DNA of 64,000 bases from an uncultured Eubacteriaceae bacterium (GTDB taxonomy: Bacteria > Bacillota > Clostridia > Lachnospirales > CAG-274): NCBI GenBank assembly GCA_947086655.1, contig CAMTZM010000006.1, positions 1 through 64,000 on the forward strand, given 5' to 3'. The number at the start of each line of letters is the position of its first letter. Position 1 is the first letter of the stretch. A model generated the notes under the pieces. That model did not search any database. It had not been told where the DNA came from and saw nothing but the letters and a program-made list of their open reading frames with translations. Of this stretch, positions 7,393 to 16,897 are shown piece after piece. The position numbers and the translations under genes were made by a program.

Positions 7393-8370
7393 ATGTCATA
7401 TAAGTGGCTGATTAACATATGGTACATATTTTTTATGTTTTTAATTTTTAGTTCTTTTCTTTTATTTAGTAAGTTTACAGCAATAATAATTTCGGTTTTT
7501 GCATTAGTTTTTGCTATAACCGGAGGTTGTTTTATATCAAATATATTTTCTAAACATATGAAAAAACTAAACAGTAAAATTAAAAACGCTAATGAGGAAA
7601 AATTGGAACTTTATATTGATAATTGTAATATAAAGGAAATAAAGGTTTTGATAAATTCTTATAATTGTATGGCTGAAAGGCTGAAAAAGTCAATTGCTGA
7701 AAAAGATGAAATTTTATCTTATATATGTCATGAACTCAAAACCCCATTATCAATTATTTTAATGAATTGTGATTCATTAAACAAAGATTTTTCAAAGGAT
7801 TGTATTGATACAATAAAAAAACAGACTTTATATATGTCAGTTTTTATTAAAAAAATGCTTGATGATATGAAGTTTTGCAATGAAAGTGAGGTTATATTTG
7901 AAAAAGCTGATTTAAGTCAGATTGCAGAGGATATTTGTGAGGAACAGTGTGAAATATCTGATAGAGATATTGATTTCAGATTTAAAATACAAAAGGGAGT
8001 TATTGCTGAAATTGATATAATGCTTATGGCTCGTCTTATTCAAAATTTGTTAAGTAATGCATATAAATATACAAATGACGGAGGAAATATATACGCAGAA
8101 TTAAAAAGCAATTCGGATAATATTATTTTTTATGTAAAAGATAATGGAATTGGAATAGCAGATGATGAACAAGGAAATATATGGAAAAGATTTTATAGAG
8201 CAAGTAATGCAAAAGGAATTTATGATAATAAAAGTACAGGGCTTGGACTTTCTATTGTGAAAAAAATAGCGGAACTTCATGGAGGGGTTATAACTGTTGA
8301 AAGTCAAGTAGGTATTGGAAGTATTTTTACATTAATTTTAAAAAAGAAAAGCATAAGAGTAAAAAGATAA
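7393..8370 (+). CDS. Orphan membrane sensor histidine kinase
   Basis: A 325-residue kinase. Two hydrophobic segments (residues 5-30 and 33-52) are separated by only a few residues, so there is almost no extracellular sensor. A HAMP-like or linker helix follows. The HisKA dimerization box has SYICHELKTPLSII with the phosphoacceptor His at about residue 117. The HATPase domain shows the N box (LIQNLLSNAYKYTNDGG), the G1 box (VKDNGIGI) and the G2 box (GLGLSIVKK). AGGAGG precedes the ATG. No response regulator adjoins it, so its partner is elsewhere. It may sense a membrane or intramembrane signal. Confidence 0.9.
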   Translation: MSYKWLINIWYIFFMFLIFSSFLLFSKFTAIIISVFALVFAITGGCFISNIFSKHMKKLNSKIKNANEEKLELYIDNCNIKEIKVLINSYNCMAERLKKSIAEKDEILSYICHELKTPLSIILMNCDSLNKDFSKDCIDTIKKQTLYMSVFIKKMLDDMKFCNESEVIFEKADLSQIAEDICEEQCEISDRDIDFRFKIQKGVIAEIDIMLMARLIQNLLSNAYKYTNDGGNIYAELKSNSDNIIFYVKDNGIGIADDEQGNIWKRFYRASNAKGIYDNKSTGLGLSIVKKIAELHGGVITVESQVGIGSIFTLILKKKSIRVKR

Positions 8371-8388
8371 TACTCTTATGCAGTTTTT
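8351..8388. terminator. Bidirectional intrinsic terminator
   Basis: GCATAAGAGTA pairs with TACTCTTATGC, followed by CAGTTTTTTG. It overlaps the last codons of the kinase gene and also lies 3' of the mannonate dehydratase gene on the other strand. Confidence 0.85.
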
Positions 8389-8391
8389 TGT

Positions 8392-9438
8392 TTATTTTCC
8401 TATGCTTTTAAACGTATCCCATATACCCATTATATATTGAGAGCCAAGCGCACGGTCATATAATCCATATCCCGGTTTTCCTGTTTCTCCCCATATCATT
8501 CTTCCATGGTCCGGACGTACATAACCTTTGAAATCGTTATCATAAAGAGCTTTTATAATTCCGATTATGTCAAGAGAGCCATAATCGACTTTGTGTGCTG
8601 ATTCCTCAAAACTTCCGTCATCTAAAATCAATACATTTCTTATGTGCATAAAGTGTATTCTTTTCATTTTAGCATATTTAGCTGTAAGTTTAACCATATC
8701 GTTTGTTTTTGAACAGCCAAGAGAACCAGTACATAATGTTAAACCGTTATAACGACTTTCTACAATATTCAAAAATCTGTCTACATTTTTTTCACAAGTA
8801 ATAATTCGTGGAAGTCCGAATATTGGATATGGAGGGTCGTCCGGATGTATTGCCATTAATACATCATTTTTTTCAGCTTCTGGTATTATGGATTTTAGAA
8901 AATATTCTAAGTTGTCCCATAGGTCTTCTTCTGTTATTTTTGAATAGTCGTCAAAAAGACTTTTTAGTTCTTCTTTTTTATATGATGTGTCCCAGCCGGG
9001 AAGAGAAAATTCTCCGGTAAGAGGATTCATTTTTTTTAAATCTTCCATATAGCATACAAGAGCGTTTGAACCATCCGAAAGTGTTTTATCAAGCTGAGTT
9101 CTTGTCCAATCAAAAACAGGCATAAAATTATAACATATACATTTTACGCCGGCTTTTCCAAGACGCCTTATGTTTTCTTTGTAGTTTTCTATATATTTAT
9201 CCCTTGTAGGTTTTCCGAGTTTTATATCCTCATGTACAGGCACACTTTCAATTACTTCAAATTTTAGTCCTGAATTTTCAGTTTGTTCTTTAAGTTTTTT
9301 TATTGATTCATCGCTCCAAACCTCTCCGACAGGAACGTCATAAACGGCTGTTACAATACTATACATACCGGGGATTTGACGTATTTTATCTAATGTTACA
9401 GGGTCGGAGTCTCCATACCATCTAAATGAAAGTTTCAA
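8392..9438 (-). CDS. uxuA: Mannonate dehydratase
   Basis: A 348-residue TIM-barrel metalloenzyme that dehydrates D-mannonate to 2-keto-3-deoxygluconate in hexuronate catabolism. Family features are [13 protein letters not shown] at the N-terminus, [14 protein letters not shown] around residue 105, [18 protein letters not shown] around residue 197, and [20 protein letters not shown]-like sequence near the end with VRPDHGR. Metal-ligand His and Cys positions are as expected. The start is TTG, 9 nt after AGGAG. No uxuB, kdgK or uronate isomerase gene is near, so the pathway genes are dispersed. Confidence 0.95.
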   Translation of the reverse strand: MKLSFRWYGDSDPVTLDKIRQIPGMYSIVTAVYDVPVGEVWSDESIKKLKEQTENSGLKFEVIESVPVHEDIKLGKPTRDKYIENYKENIRRLGKAGVKCICYNFMPVFDWTRTQLDKTLSDGSNALVCYMEDLKKMNPLTGEFSLPGWDTSYKKEELKSLFDDYSKITEEDLWDNLEYFLKSIIPEAEKNDVLMAIHPDDPPYPIFGLPRIITCEKNVDRFLNIVESRYNGLTLCTGSLGCSKTNDMVKLTAKYAKMKRIHFMHIRNVLILDDGSFEESAHKVDYGSLDIIGIIKALYDNDFKGYVRPDHGRMIWGETGKPGYGLYDRALGSQYIMGIWDTFKSIGK

Positions 9439-9562
9439 TATTCATCTCTCCTTTTACTCTATATTAAACACCATTAAAAAATTAATAAAAATTTGTTCTA
9501 TGCTGTCTTTAAATTTTTATTTACTTCAAATTATTATACCTTATAATTAAATTTTTTATACG

Positions 9563-9604
9563 AAAAAAATGAGAGTTAGGAATTTCTCCGCACTCTCATT
9601 TTTT
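9563..9604. terminator. Bidirectional intrinsic terminator
   Basis: AATGAGAGT pairs with ACTCTCATT, with A- and T-runs on the outer sides. It lies 3' of the two-component operon (-). Confidence 0.8.
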
Positions 9605-9608
9605 AATT

Positions 9609-11885
9609 TTATTTATATAATATAATTGTTATTTTAAATAAATCTCCGTCAATATTTATATCCATTTTACCACTATGAAGCTCAACAATGCTTTTTGCTA
9701 TTGAAAGACCAAGTCCTGAACCTTCTGTTGAGCGAGCAGAATCTCCTCTTTTAAATCTTTCAAAAAGTTCAGACGGCTCAAAATCCATTTCATATGAGGA
9801 TATATTTTTCATTGTTATAATTACAGACTTTTCAGTTTCTGAAATATCAATATAAGCACGTGAGCCTTTAGGAGAATATTTTATAATATTATTAAGGAGA
9901 TTTTCAAATACTCTCCACATTTTTTTACCGTCGATTTTTAAAAGCAAAGGAGTATTAGGAGCGGTAATTTTAAAATCTATTTCCGATGCGCTTATTTTAA
10001 AGCTTAATTCTCCCATTGTTTGTTTTATTAGTTCAATTATATCTACATTCATATAATCAAGTTTTGTTTGCCCTGTTGATAGCTTAGACGCTTCAAAGAG
10101 GTCATTTATAAGAAATTTAAGCTTTTCTGATTTTTCCTCAATAACATTTATATATTCGACAGCTTCTTTATCGTTTAATGATAAACCTTTTAAAAGGTCT
10201 ATATAACTTATAATTGACGTTAAAGGCGTTTTCAAATCGTGAGATACATTTGTAATAAGTTCGGTTTTAAGCCTTTCTGTTTTTATCATTTCATTTACTG
10301 TGTTTTTAATTCCATAGTTTATGTTATTAAGATTTTCAATTGGTTTTTGTAATATTCCTTTTTCTTTTTCTATAATTTCAATTTTTCCGTCAGCCATTGT
10401 TTTTATATAACTGGAAAGCTTTGAAAAGCTTATTATTATATATATAAAGGTAAGTCCAATAATTGCTGCCAAAAATAAAATCATTGCCGGTACAGATTCA
10501 TATTCAAAAAACAAATATATTCCAAATAAGCTTGCTCCTATACACAATATTATAATAAGTATAAACATGAAAAATAAGAAAATACTTTCAGTTTGAACTA
10601 AATATTTCATGCTTGAGGAGCATTTTTTTAATGATTTTATTTCAAATTCATTTGTTATAATTTTTGGACAGCGAATAAATTTGTATATATAATTTAAAGA
10701 ACATACAGCAAAAAATAAAAAGTAAATATAAAGAAGTATGGACATAATAATACTAAAAAAATACTGTTCTCTTACATAATCGGTTATATATGTCGAACCA
10801 ACATTTTCAAACATTATTAATAAAGAAAGTCCTATACATATTTTTATAATAAATGGCAAGCGTTTATATATATTAAAAGCTTTATCATTGTAATATAAAA
10901 ATGTTTTTTTATGTTTGATTATTGTATATAAAAGACACAATATAAACATAACGGCAAAAAACGGAGTTGAGTATTTTATTAATTTATTAATAGAAAGACT
11001 TTGGTTTGTTCTTATTATTGTTTCATATATAAATCCTGAATTTAATGTATATGGTATTAGTATTGTACCAGCTATGCGGTTTCTTTGAAATGACATAGCA
11101 AGTTCCTCTCCGTTAAATGAAATATCTTTAAATATACTGTCATTTAAAGATATTTTATCGTAGTATGTCTGATTTTCAAAATCATTCATACTTACAGCTT
11201 CCGTGTTTGTATATATTTTATTTGTCGTTTTATTAAGAAGACAATAACTAAAATAATCTGCATTTTTAAGATATTCCGATACGTCCTCATAATTTGCTAT
11301 TGCGTCAGATAATTGTTTGTATCTTTGCTGTAATTTTTCAATAGGAAGATTTTCAATGGGAAGGCTATAAAGCGTTTCTGGAGGTATACTCTCATAATAT
11401 TCATATAATTGAGAATCGTATTCAATTTCTTTTTCGGCCGTTTCATCCATAGCTAATGTATCTTCACCCTCATATAAATAATCAATATCGTTATAGTCAT
11501 ATTCATATGCGTAAGAATCAACAACTTCATTATTATTATAATTTTGCTGTTTGTATTTAGCAATCTCATTATTTATAATATCAAGAGTTTTATATGCTGT
11601 ATCAGGTTCAAAGTTTTTAAAATATATATAAAACCGATTTAGATTTTTAGCATAACGTATAACTTCATCTTGAATTTCATAATGGTAAAAATATGGGTGA
11701 TTATCACTATTTTCCATCTTTGGTTCAAAGTAGCTTAGACATGCTGCAATTAAAAAAAACGCTGTTAAAATTATTGATATTGCGCCCTCCTTTGAAGGTA
11801 TTTTTAAAGAGGGTTCTTCAGTCTTTTTTATTATATTAGAAGCTAATATTTCTTCATTATCATTATTTCTGTATTTTGTATCCAA
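9609..11885 (-). CDS. Membrane sensor histidine kinase of a two-component system
   Basis: A 758-residue kinase. One membrane helix lies near residues 33-52, followed by a large extracytoplasmic region (about 55-305) rich in Asp, Glu, Tyr and Asn. Several more membrane helices lie between about 308 and 490. The HisKA box has TNVSHDLKTPLTSIISY (His at about residue 550), and the HATPase domain has FENLLNNIIKYSPKGS and GSGLGLSIAKSIV. The multi-helix second half is unusual compared with a two-helix VanS-type kinase. The start is TTG after a GGTGG/GGGG sequence, and the gene overlaps the response regulator gene by 23 nt, so translation is coupled. The signal is unknown. Confidence 0.93.
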   Translation of the reverse strand: MDTKYRNNDNEEILASNIIKKTEEPSLKIPSKEGAISIILTAFFLIAACLSYFEPKMENSDNHPYFYHYEIQDEVIRYAKNLNRFYIYFKNFEPDTAYKTLDIINNEIAKYKQQNYNNNEVVDSYAYEYDYNDIDYLYEGEDTLAMDETAEKEIEYDSQLYEYYESIPPETLYSLPIENLPIEKLQQRYKQLSDAIANYEDVSEYLKNADYFSYCLLNKTTNKIYTNTEAVSMNDFENQTYYDKISLNDSIFKDISFNGEELAMSFQRNRIAGTILIPYTLNSGFIYETIIRTNQSLSINKLIKYSTPFFAVMFILCLLYTIIKHKKTFLYYNDKAFNIYKRLPFIIKICIGLSLLIMFENVGSTYITDYVREQYFFSIIMSILLYIYFLFFAVCSLNYIYKFIRCPKIITNEFEIKSLKKCSSSMKYLVQTESIFLFFMFILIIILCIGASLFGIYLFFEYESVPAMILFLAAIIGLTFIYIIISFSKLSSYIKTMADGKIEIIEKEKGILQKPIENLNNINYGIKNTVNEMIKTERLKTELITNVSHDLKTPLTSIISYIDLLKGLSLNDKEAVEYINVIEEKSEKLKFLINDLFEASKLSTGQTKLDYMNVDIIELIKQTMGELSFKISASEIDFKITAPNTPLLLKIDGKKMWRVFENLLNNIIKYSPKGSRAYIDISETEKSVIITMKNISSYEMDFEPSELFERFKRGDSARSTEGSGLGLSIAKSIVELHSGKMDINIDGDLFKITIILYK

Positions 11886-12558
11886 TTCCCCACACCACCT
11901 TTAAATATATTGGTTCTTTAGGATTAACCTCTATTTTTTCACGTATTCTTCTTATGTGTACAGCAACAGTGTTTTCACTGTTGTAAAAAGGTTCTTTCCA
12001 AACATTTTCGTATATTTGCTGGATTGAAAATGTTTGTCCGGCATTTTCCATAAGAAGTTTTAGTATTTTAAATTCAATAGGCGTAAGTTTTATTTCGTTA
12101 TTATTAAGTTTAACTTGCGTTGTTTTTGAATTTAAGTATAAACCTCTTATAAGTATTTCGTCATTTGTTTTTTTGAAACCCGAAAACTTCATATACCTTC
12201 TTAAATTTGATTTAACTCTTGCTATAAGTTCAAGGAAGTTAAAAGGTTTTGTTATGTAGTCATCGGCGCCTATATTTAACCCTAATATTATATCTTTATC
12301 ATCTGATTTTGCGGAAAGTATTATAATAGGTATTTCCATTTCTTGTCTTATTTTTAATATAGACTGTATTCCGTCCATTCGCGGCATCATAAGGTCTATT
12401 ATTATGAGATGTATGTTGCTTTTTTCTTTTTCAAGAATTTCTAATGCTTCAACACCGTCCTTCGCTTTAAATATTTTCATACCCTCATTTGATAAATAAA
12501 TATCAAGTGCATTTAAAATTTCCTTGTCATCATCCGCAACTAAAATATTGTAATTCAT
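11863..12558 (-). CDS. OmpR/PhoB-family response regulator
   Basis: A 231-residue regulator. The receiver domain carries the acidic DDD cluster near residues 8-10, the phosphoacceptor Asp in LIIIDLMMPRMDG (about residue 55), Ser/Thr in ILSAKS and Lys in ADDYITKPF. The winged-helix output domain (about 130-231) includes LTPIEFKILKLLM, VAVHIRRIREKIE and VWGIGYKIQ. The ATG at 12558 is chosen because GGAGGTA lies upstream. It is the first gene of the pair with the kinase. VanR- or KdpE-like in sequence type, but no specific target can be inferred. Confidence 0.95.
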   Translation of the reverse strand: MNYNILVADDDKEILNALDIYLSNEGMKIFKAKDGVEALEILEKEKSNIHLIIIDLMMPRMDGIQSILKIRQEMEIPIIILSAKSDDKDIILGLNIGADDYITKPFNFLELIARVKSNLRRYMKFSGFKKTNDEILIRGLYLNSKTTQVKLNNNEIKLTPIEFKILKLLMENAGQTFSIQQIYENVWKEPFYNSENTVAVHIRRIREKIEVNPKEPIYLKVVWGIGYKIQK

Positions 12559-12645
12559 TAGAGTACCTCCTTGATATAAATATAAAAGCAAATATTTAAG
12601 AATTTTATCATGTATTTATTACGAATTTATTAAGGTTACGCAAAA

Positions 12646-12702
12646 AAAATCATCAAGACGCAAAATCAACTTTATATTTGTTTTGCGTTCTGATGATTTT
12701 AT
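12646..12702 (-). terminator. Intrinsic terminator of asnB
   Basis: A long stem, AAAATCATCA.GACGCAAAA with TTTTGCGTT.TGATGATTTT, lies directly 3' of asnB on the minus strand. It is symmetrical enough to work both ways. Confidence 0.88.
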
Positions 12703-12704
12703 TT

Positions 12705-14552
12705 TTATAAATTATTTAATGATAAGCTGTATTTTTTAAGCCAATAATTTATTTGAATCAAATATGCCATAAGCTGAGGTGCAGCCATTAATTGACCAAA
12801 CCAAGGTTTTCCGTAGTCAGATGGTGTTTCTATGAATTTTAATATTTTGTTTTTATCTATTATTGGCTGAATTGGGCTGTTGTTATCATTTACAATATCT
12901 TTTAAGCGTTTAGCAAGTATTTTCTCGTATTTTGGATTGTAAGTTTTTGGATAAGGGCTTTTTTTTCTATAAAGAACTTCGTCAGAAAGAAGTCCTTTGC
13001 ATGAATCTCTTAAAAGTCCTTTTACAACTCCGTTAGGACATTTGTATTCCCATGGAACATTCCATAAATATTCTATTATTCTGTGGTCGGCAAAAGGAAC
13101 TCTTGCTTCAAGACCTGTATACATTGAGGCTCTGTCCATTCTGTCTAAAAGAGTTGTCATAAACCATTTTAAATTAAGGTATGAAATTTCACGGCGTCGT
13201 TTTTCAGTAGGGCTGTCTGTATCACAATAAGGTACTTCGCTTATTGATTTTTGATATTGTGCATTTACATATTGTTCTATGTCCAATTTTTCAGAAAAAT
13301 CATTTTTAAACAGTTCAGTTCTTGTTTTTAAATTTGACGACCACGGAAACATGTTGTTTTCAAACGCCTCTTTTTTATGAAACCATGGATAACCGCCAAA
13401 AATTTCATCAGCGCATTCTCCTGTTAATGTTACTTTATTATGTTTTTTTACCATACGGCAGAAATATAAAAGTGATGCGTCAACATCTGCCATTCCAGGC
13501 AAATCTTTTGCATCAACTGAATCATAAAGAACATCGGCAAGTTCACTCTCATTACATTCAAGATACGTATGATTAGTTGGATACATTTCAAGAACTTTAT
13601 CAACATAAGGTCTGTCTCTTTCAGGCTGAAAACTGTTTGATTTGAAATACAAGTCATTTTCAGTAAAATCAAATGAGAAAGTGTTTAAAACAGAATCTAT
13701 ACTTTTTGCAGCTATTGCAGTTACAATGCTTGAATCAACACCTCCGGATAAAAATGTACAAACTGGTACGTCTGATACCATTTGACGAACTACCGAATCC
13801 TTTATTAAAAAAGAAACACGTTCCACAGTTTCATTATAATTTTCATTATGTGGAATACTTTCAAGATTCCAATATTTATCTTCTTTAAATCCGTTTTTTG
13901 AAAAAACTCCTATACAACCGGAATTTATTTCATTTATATTTTTAAATACGCCGCAGCCGGGGCTTCTTGCCGGGCCTAAACCTATTATCTCACGCATAGA
14001 ATTTATATCTATTTCCGGAGTGACTTCAGGATATTCAAATAAAGCTTTTATTTCTGAAGCGAATATTATTTCGCCGTCTTTTATTGTGTAAAATAATGGT
14101 TTTATTCCGGCTCGGTCTCTGAATAAAAATAGTTTTTTCATGTTTTCATCCCAAATGGCAAAGGCAAATATTCCATTTAGTTTTTTTACAAATTCAGTTC
14201 CATAATGTATAAATCCATATAGTATAACCTCAGTGTCAGTTGTAGTCTCAAATTGATATCCATTTTTTTTAAGGTCTGATTTTAACTCGTTTGTATTATA
14301 TATTTCACCGTTATAAATAATAGCATATTCGTTTCCTTTAATGTTTCTTATAATAGGCTGCTGTCCGTTTACAAGGTCTCTTATTGTAAGTCTTGTCTGA
14401 CTTAAACCTACATTATTTTTTAAATATTCTCCAGTATTGTCGTTGCCTCTATGTTTTATTTTTTCACGCATTTTAATTAATATATTTCTGAAATGTCCTT
14501 CATTATCCAAATAATTATTTTTAAATCCACAAAAACCTGATATTCCACACAT
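12705..14552 (-). CDS. asnB: Asparagine synthase (glutamine-hydrolysing)
   Basis: A 615-residue enzyme converting aspartate, glutamine and ATP to asparagine. The N-terminal glutaminase domain begins MCGISGF with the nucleophile Cys2, followed by the RLTIRDL and YNGEIYN motifs. The synthetase domain has the PP-loop FLSGGVDSSI at about residue 268 and the ECADEIFGGYPWF motif. Length is normal for the AsnB family. The ATG is 7 nt after GAGG. No T-box leader was recognised upstream. It is a single-gene transcript. Confidence 0.96.
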   Translation of the reverse strand: MCGISGFCGFKNNYLDNEGHFRNILIKMREKIKHRGNDNTGEYLKNNVGLSQTRLTIRDLVNGQQPIIRNIKGNEYAIIYNGEIYNTNELKSDLKKNGYQFETTTDTEVILYGFIHYGTEFVKKLNGIFAFAIWDENMKKLFLFRDRAGIKPLFYTIKDGEIIFASEIKALFEYPEVTPEIDINSMREIIGLGPARSPGCGVFKNINEINSGCIGVFSKNGFKEDKYWNLESIPHNENYNETVERVSFLIKDSVVRQMVSDVPVCTFLSGGVDSSIVTAIAAKSIDSVLNTFSFDFTENDLYFKSNSFQPERDRPYVDKVLEMYPTNHTYLECNESELADVLYDSVDAKDLPGMADVDASLLYFCRMVKKHNKVTLTGECADEIFGGYPWFHKKEAFENNMFPWSSNLKTRTELFKNDFSEKLDIEQYVNAQYQKSISEVPYCDTDSPTEKRRREISYLNLKWFMTTLLDRMDRASMYTGLEARVPFADHRIIEYLWNVPWEYKCPNGVVKGLLRDSCKGLLSDEVLYRKKSPYPKTYNPKYEKILAKRLKDIVNDNNSPIQPIIDKNKILKFIETPSDYGKPWFGQLMAAPQLMAYLIQINYWLKKYSLSLNNL

Positions 14553-14716
14553 GTTTAAACCTCATTCCGACATAATAATATTATTATTTTATTCAGTTTT
14601 TAAAATTATATGTTAGAAAAAATAATTTATACTATAAAAAAACCTATAATAATTCAATACGGCAAGGCAACTAAAAACATAATAGAAAGCTTTGAAATTA
14701 TAATTATTAAATATTT

Positions 14717-15319
14717 TTATAAAATGTAAATATCGTATTCTTTAAGCATTTTATATAAAAGTGTTATAGGAAGTCCTACTATATTTAAATAATCCCCATT
14801 TATTTTTTCTATTAAAACAGCTCCTTTTGATTGAATTGCGTAAGCCCCGGCTTTATCAAGCACATTTTCACTTTCAATATACTTTTTTATTTCATTTTCC
14901 GTAAGGGTTCGCATATAAACTTCAGTACACTCGGATTTTGTGCTTAAATTAAGTTTATTGTCTTTATATACAGCTATGGTAACGCCTGTATATACAAAAT
15001 GTTTTTTGCCGCTAAGAAAGTTAAGCATTTTAAATGCATCATTTTTATCTTTTGGTTTTCCAAGTATTTTATCGTTTATTGAAACTACTGTATCAGCAGC
15101 TATAATTATTACTTTATCAAAATCTTTATATTTATTTTTTATTTTTTCATATGTATTTAAAGCTTTTCTTTCAGATATAAGTTTTACGGCATCGTCAGGT
15201 TTCATTTTTTCTTTAATTGTTTCATCGGCATCGCTTTGTATTATTTCAAATTCAAGCGACATTTGGTTTAAAATTTCACGACGCCGTGGAGACGCCGAGG
15301 CAAGTATTATTTTATCCAT
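14717..15319 (-). CDS. maf: Maf-family nucleoside triphosphate pyrophosphatase
   Basis: A 200-residue Maf protein. The family hydrolyses dTTP, UTP or modified NTPs to monophosphates and is linked to septum formation. ASASPRRREIL is at residues 7-17, the ADTVVSINDKILGKP segment at about 73-87, and the KAGAYAIQSKGAVLIEKINGDYLNIVGLP motif near the end. The paired DUF4321 gene lies 30 nt upstream on the same strand, a neighbourhood conserved in Clostridia near cell-shape genes. Confidence 0.95.
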   Translation of the reverse strand: MDKIILASASPRRREILNQMSLEFEIIQSDADETIKEKMKPDDAVKLISERKALNTYEKIKNKYKDFDKVIIIAADTVVSINDKILGKPKDKNDAFKMLNFLSGKKHFVYTGVTIAVYKDNKLNLSTKSECTEVYMRTLTENEIKKYIESENVLDKAGAYAIQSKGAVLIEKINGDYLNIVGLPITLLYKMLKEYDIYIL

Positions 15320-15349
15320 TATTTTTTCCTTTCCTTAAACTATAAATTA

Positions 15350-15607
15350 TTATATTTTTTTATAAAAAAATATGGCGCTTATCATTCCGGCTATTCCGGC
15401 TATTGTAAAACGAACAGACATCGCAAATTTAAGCGATATAATATTCAAATCAAGTTCTAAAGGCGATATAAGCCCAAAACTTCCTCCGTAATCAAGCCAT
15501 TTTAAATATGGAATATTATTTGCTATACCTCCTATAAATCCTCCTAAAACAAGTCCGGATAACATTATGAGTATAAATATCCATGTGCTTTTTGGAGCTT
15601 TTTCCAT
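15350..15607 (-). CDS. DUF4321 membrane protein
   Basis: An 85-residue protein with two hydrophobic segments (about residues 10-30 and 62-82) and the family motif LVLGGFIGGIA, followed by LSPLELDLNIISLKFAMSVRFTIAGIAG-type sequence. It matches DUF4321, small membrane proteins encoded next to maf and radC in Clostridia. Function is unknown. It is the first gene of the pair with maf. Confidence 0.85.
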   Translation of the reverse strand: MEKAPKSTWIFILIMLSGLVLGGFIGGIANNIPYLKWLDYGGSFGLISPLELDLNIISLKFAMSVRFTIAGIAGMISAIFFYKKI

Positions 15608-15848
15608 TGTAATCCCCCATTTTAAAATAAGTATTTTTCTTTATTTTAACTTTATTTAGGTTTTAATTCAATTAATTTTTTGTGGCTTTTATATTATAAA
15701 TAATATATATTTTGACAATTAGTTTATTTTTTGGATATAATAATTTATATATTGGAGATTTTTAATTGTATATTAAAACGCTTATGTAAAAAAAATTTTC
15801 AATGTTTTTATGAATTTTTAAATTATTTTATTTTTTTGGAGGATATTA

Positions 15849-16775
15849 ATGAATAGTCGTGAAAGGATTTTTAAAAACAGATTTTTTATATTTTTAATTG
15901 CTGTAATTTGTAATCTGCTTTGGGCAAGTGCAATTCCTTTTATAAAAATAGGATATGAAAGTTTTAATATAACAGATACGGCATCAAAACTTTATTTTGC
16001 TGGAATAAGGTTTACATTTGCCGGAATTTTAGTTATAATTTTTAATAGTATTTTAAATAAAAAAATTGTTCTGCCTAAAAAAGAAAATATATTTGGAATA
16101 GTTTGTTTAGGCGTTATTCAAACAGCGGCAGAGTATTTATTTTTTTATATAAGCCTTTCAAGTTTAAGCGGTACAAAAGGTTCTATATTAAATTCAGCCG
16201 GTAATTTTTTTGCTATTATACTTGCTCATTTTTGTTTTTCTGACGATAAGCTTAATTTTAAAAAAATATGCGGAGGTATTTTAGGGCTTTCGGGAGTAGC
16301 GCTTTGCAATGTAAGTTCAGGAGGATTTGATTTTGGATTTTCAATAAAAGGCGAAGGTTTTATACTTATTGCAGCGTTTTGTTTTGCACTCGGCAATATT
16401 ATTACAAAAAAAATAGCAAAGAATTCTAATCCATCTATGCTTACAGGTTATCAGCTTATTTTAGGAGGGCTTATTTTAACATTAATCGGACTTATATTTG
16501 GAGGAAATATTGTATTTTCTGGTTTTAAGTCTGTTTTAATTTTATTTTATCTTTCTTTTTTATCGTCTGTGGCTTTTTCTTTGTGGGCAATTCTTCTAAA
16601 ATATAACCATGTAGGCAAGATAGCTGTATTTGGGTTTTTAAATCCTGTCTTTGGGGTTATTTTATCATATATATTGCTTGACGGAGAGGTTTTTAATTTT
16701 TATACAATGATTTCTCTTGTACTTGTAAGTTTAGGTATTTTTGTAGTAAACTTTACATTTAAAAAACAGGATTGA
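15849..16775 (+). CDS. EamA/DMT-superfamily permease
   Basis: A 308-residue protein with ten predicted membrane helices in two EamA repeats of about 140 residues each. The first begins after NLLWASAIPFIKIGY and the second around GEGFILIAAFCFALGNIITKK. The drug/metabolite transporter superfamily exports amino acids, nucleosides or other metabolites. The substrate cannot be read from the sequence. A GGAGG precedes the ATG. It is separated from mtaD by about 120 nt and is probably a separate transcript. Confidence 0.9.
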   Translation: MNSRERIFKNRFFIFLIAVICNLLWASAIPFIKIGYESFNITDTASKLYFAGIRFTFAGILVIIFNSILNKKIVLPKKENIFGIVCLGVIQTAAEYLFFYISLSSLSGTKGSILNSAGNFFAIILAHFCFSDDKLNFKKICGGILGLSGVALCNVSSGGFDFGFSIKGEGFILIAAFCFALGNIITKKIAKNSNPSMLTGYQLILGGLILTLIGLIFGGNIVFSGFKSVLILFYLSFLSSVAFSLWAILLKYNHVGKIAVFGFLNPVFGVILSYILLDGEVFNFYTMISLVLVSLGIFVVNFTFKKQD

Positions 16776-16897
16776 TTAAAGTTTTATTTATATTATTTTA
16801 GTGTTAAATTTGTATGTACTTATTTTAATTATTATTATATAATACTTTTAAAGGTTTTAAAAACGGTTGTATTAGCAGAAAGGAATGATTTTAATTT

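Noticed and set aside
14553-14716. T-box leader upstream of asnB
   Set aside because: No T-box sequence or specifier stem was found in the 160 nt.
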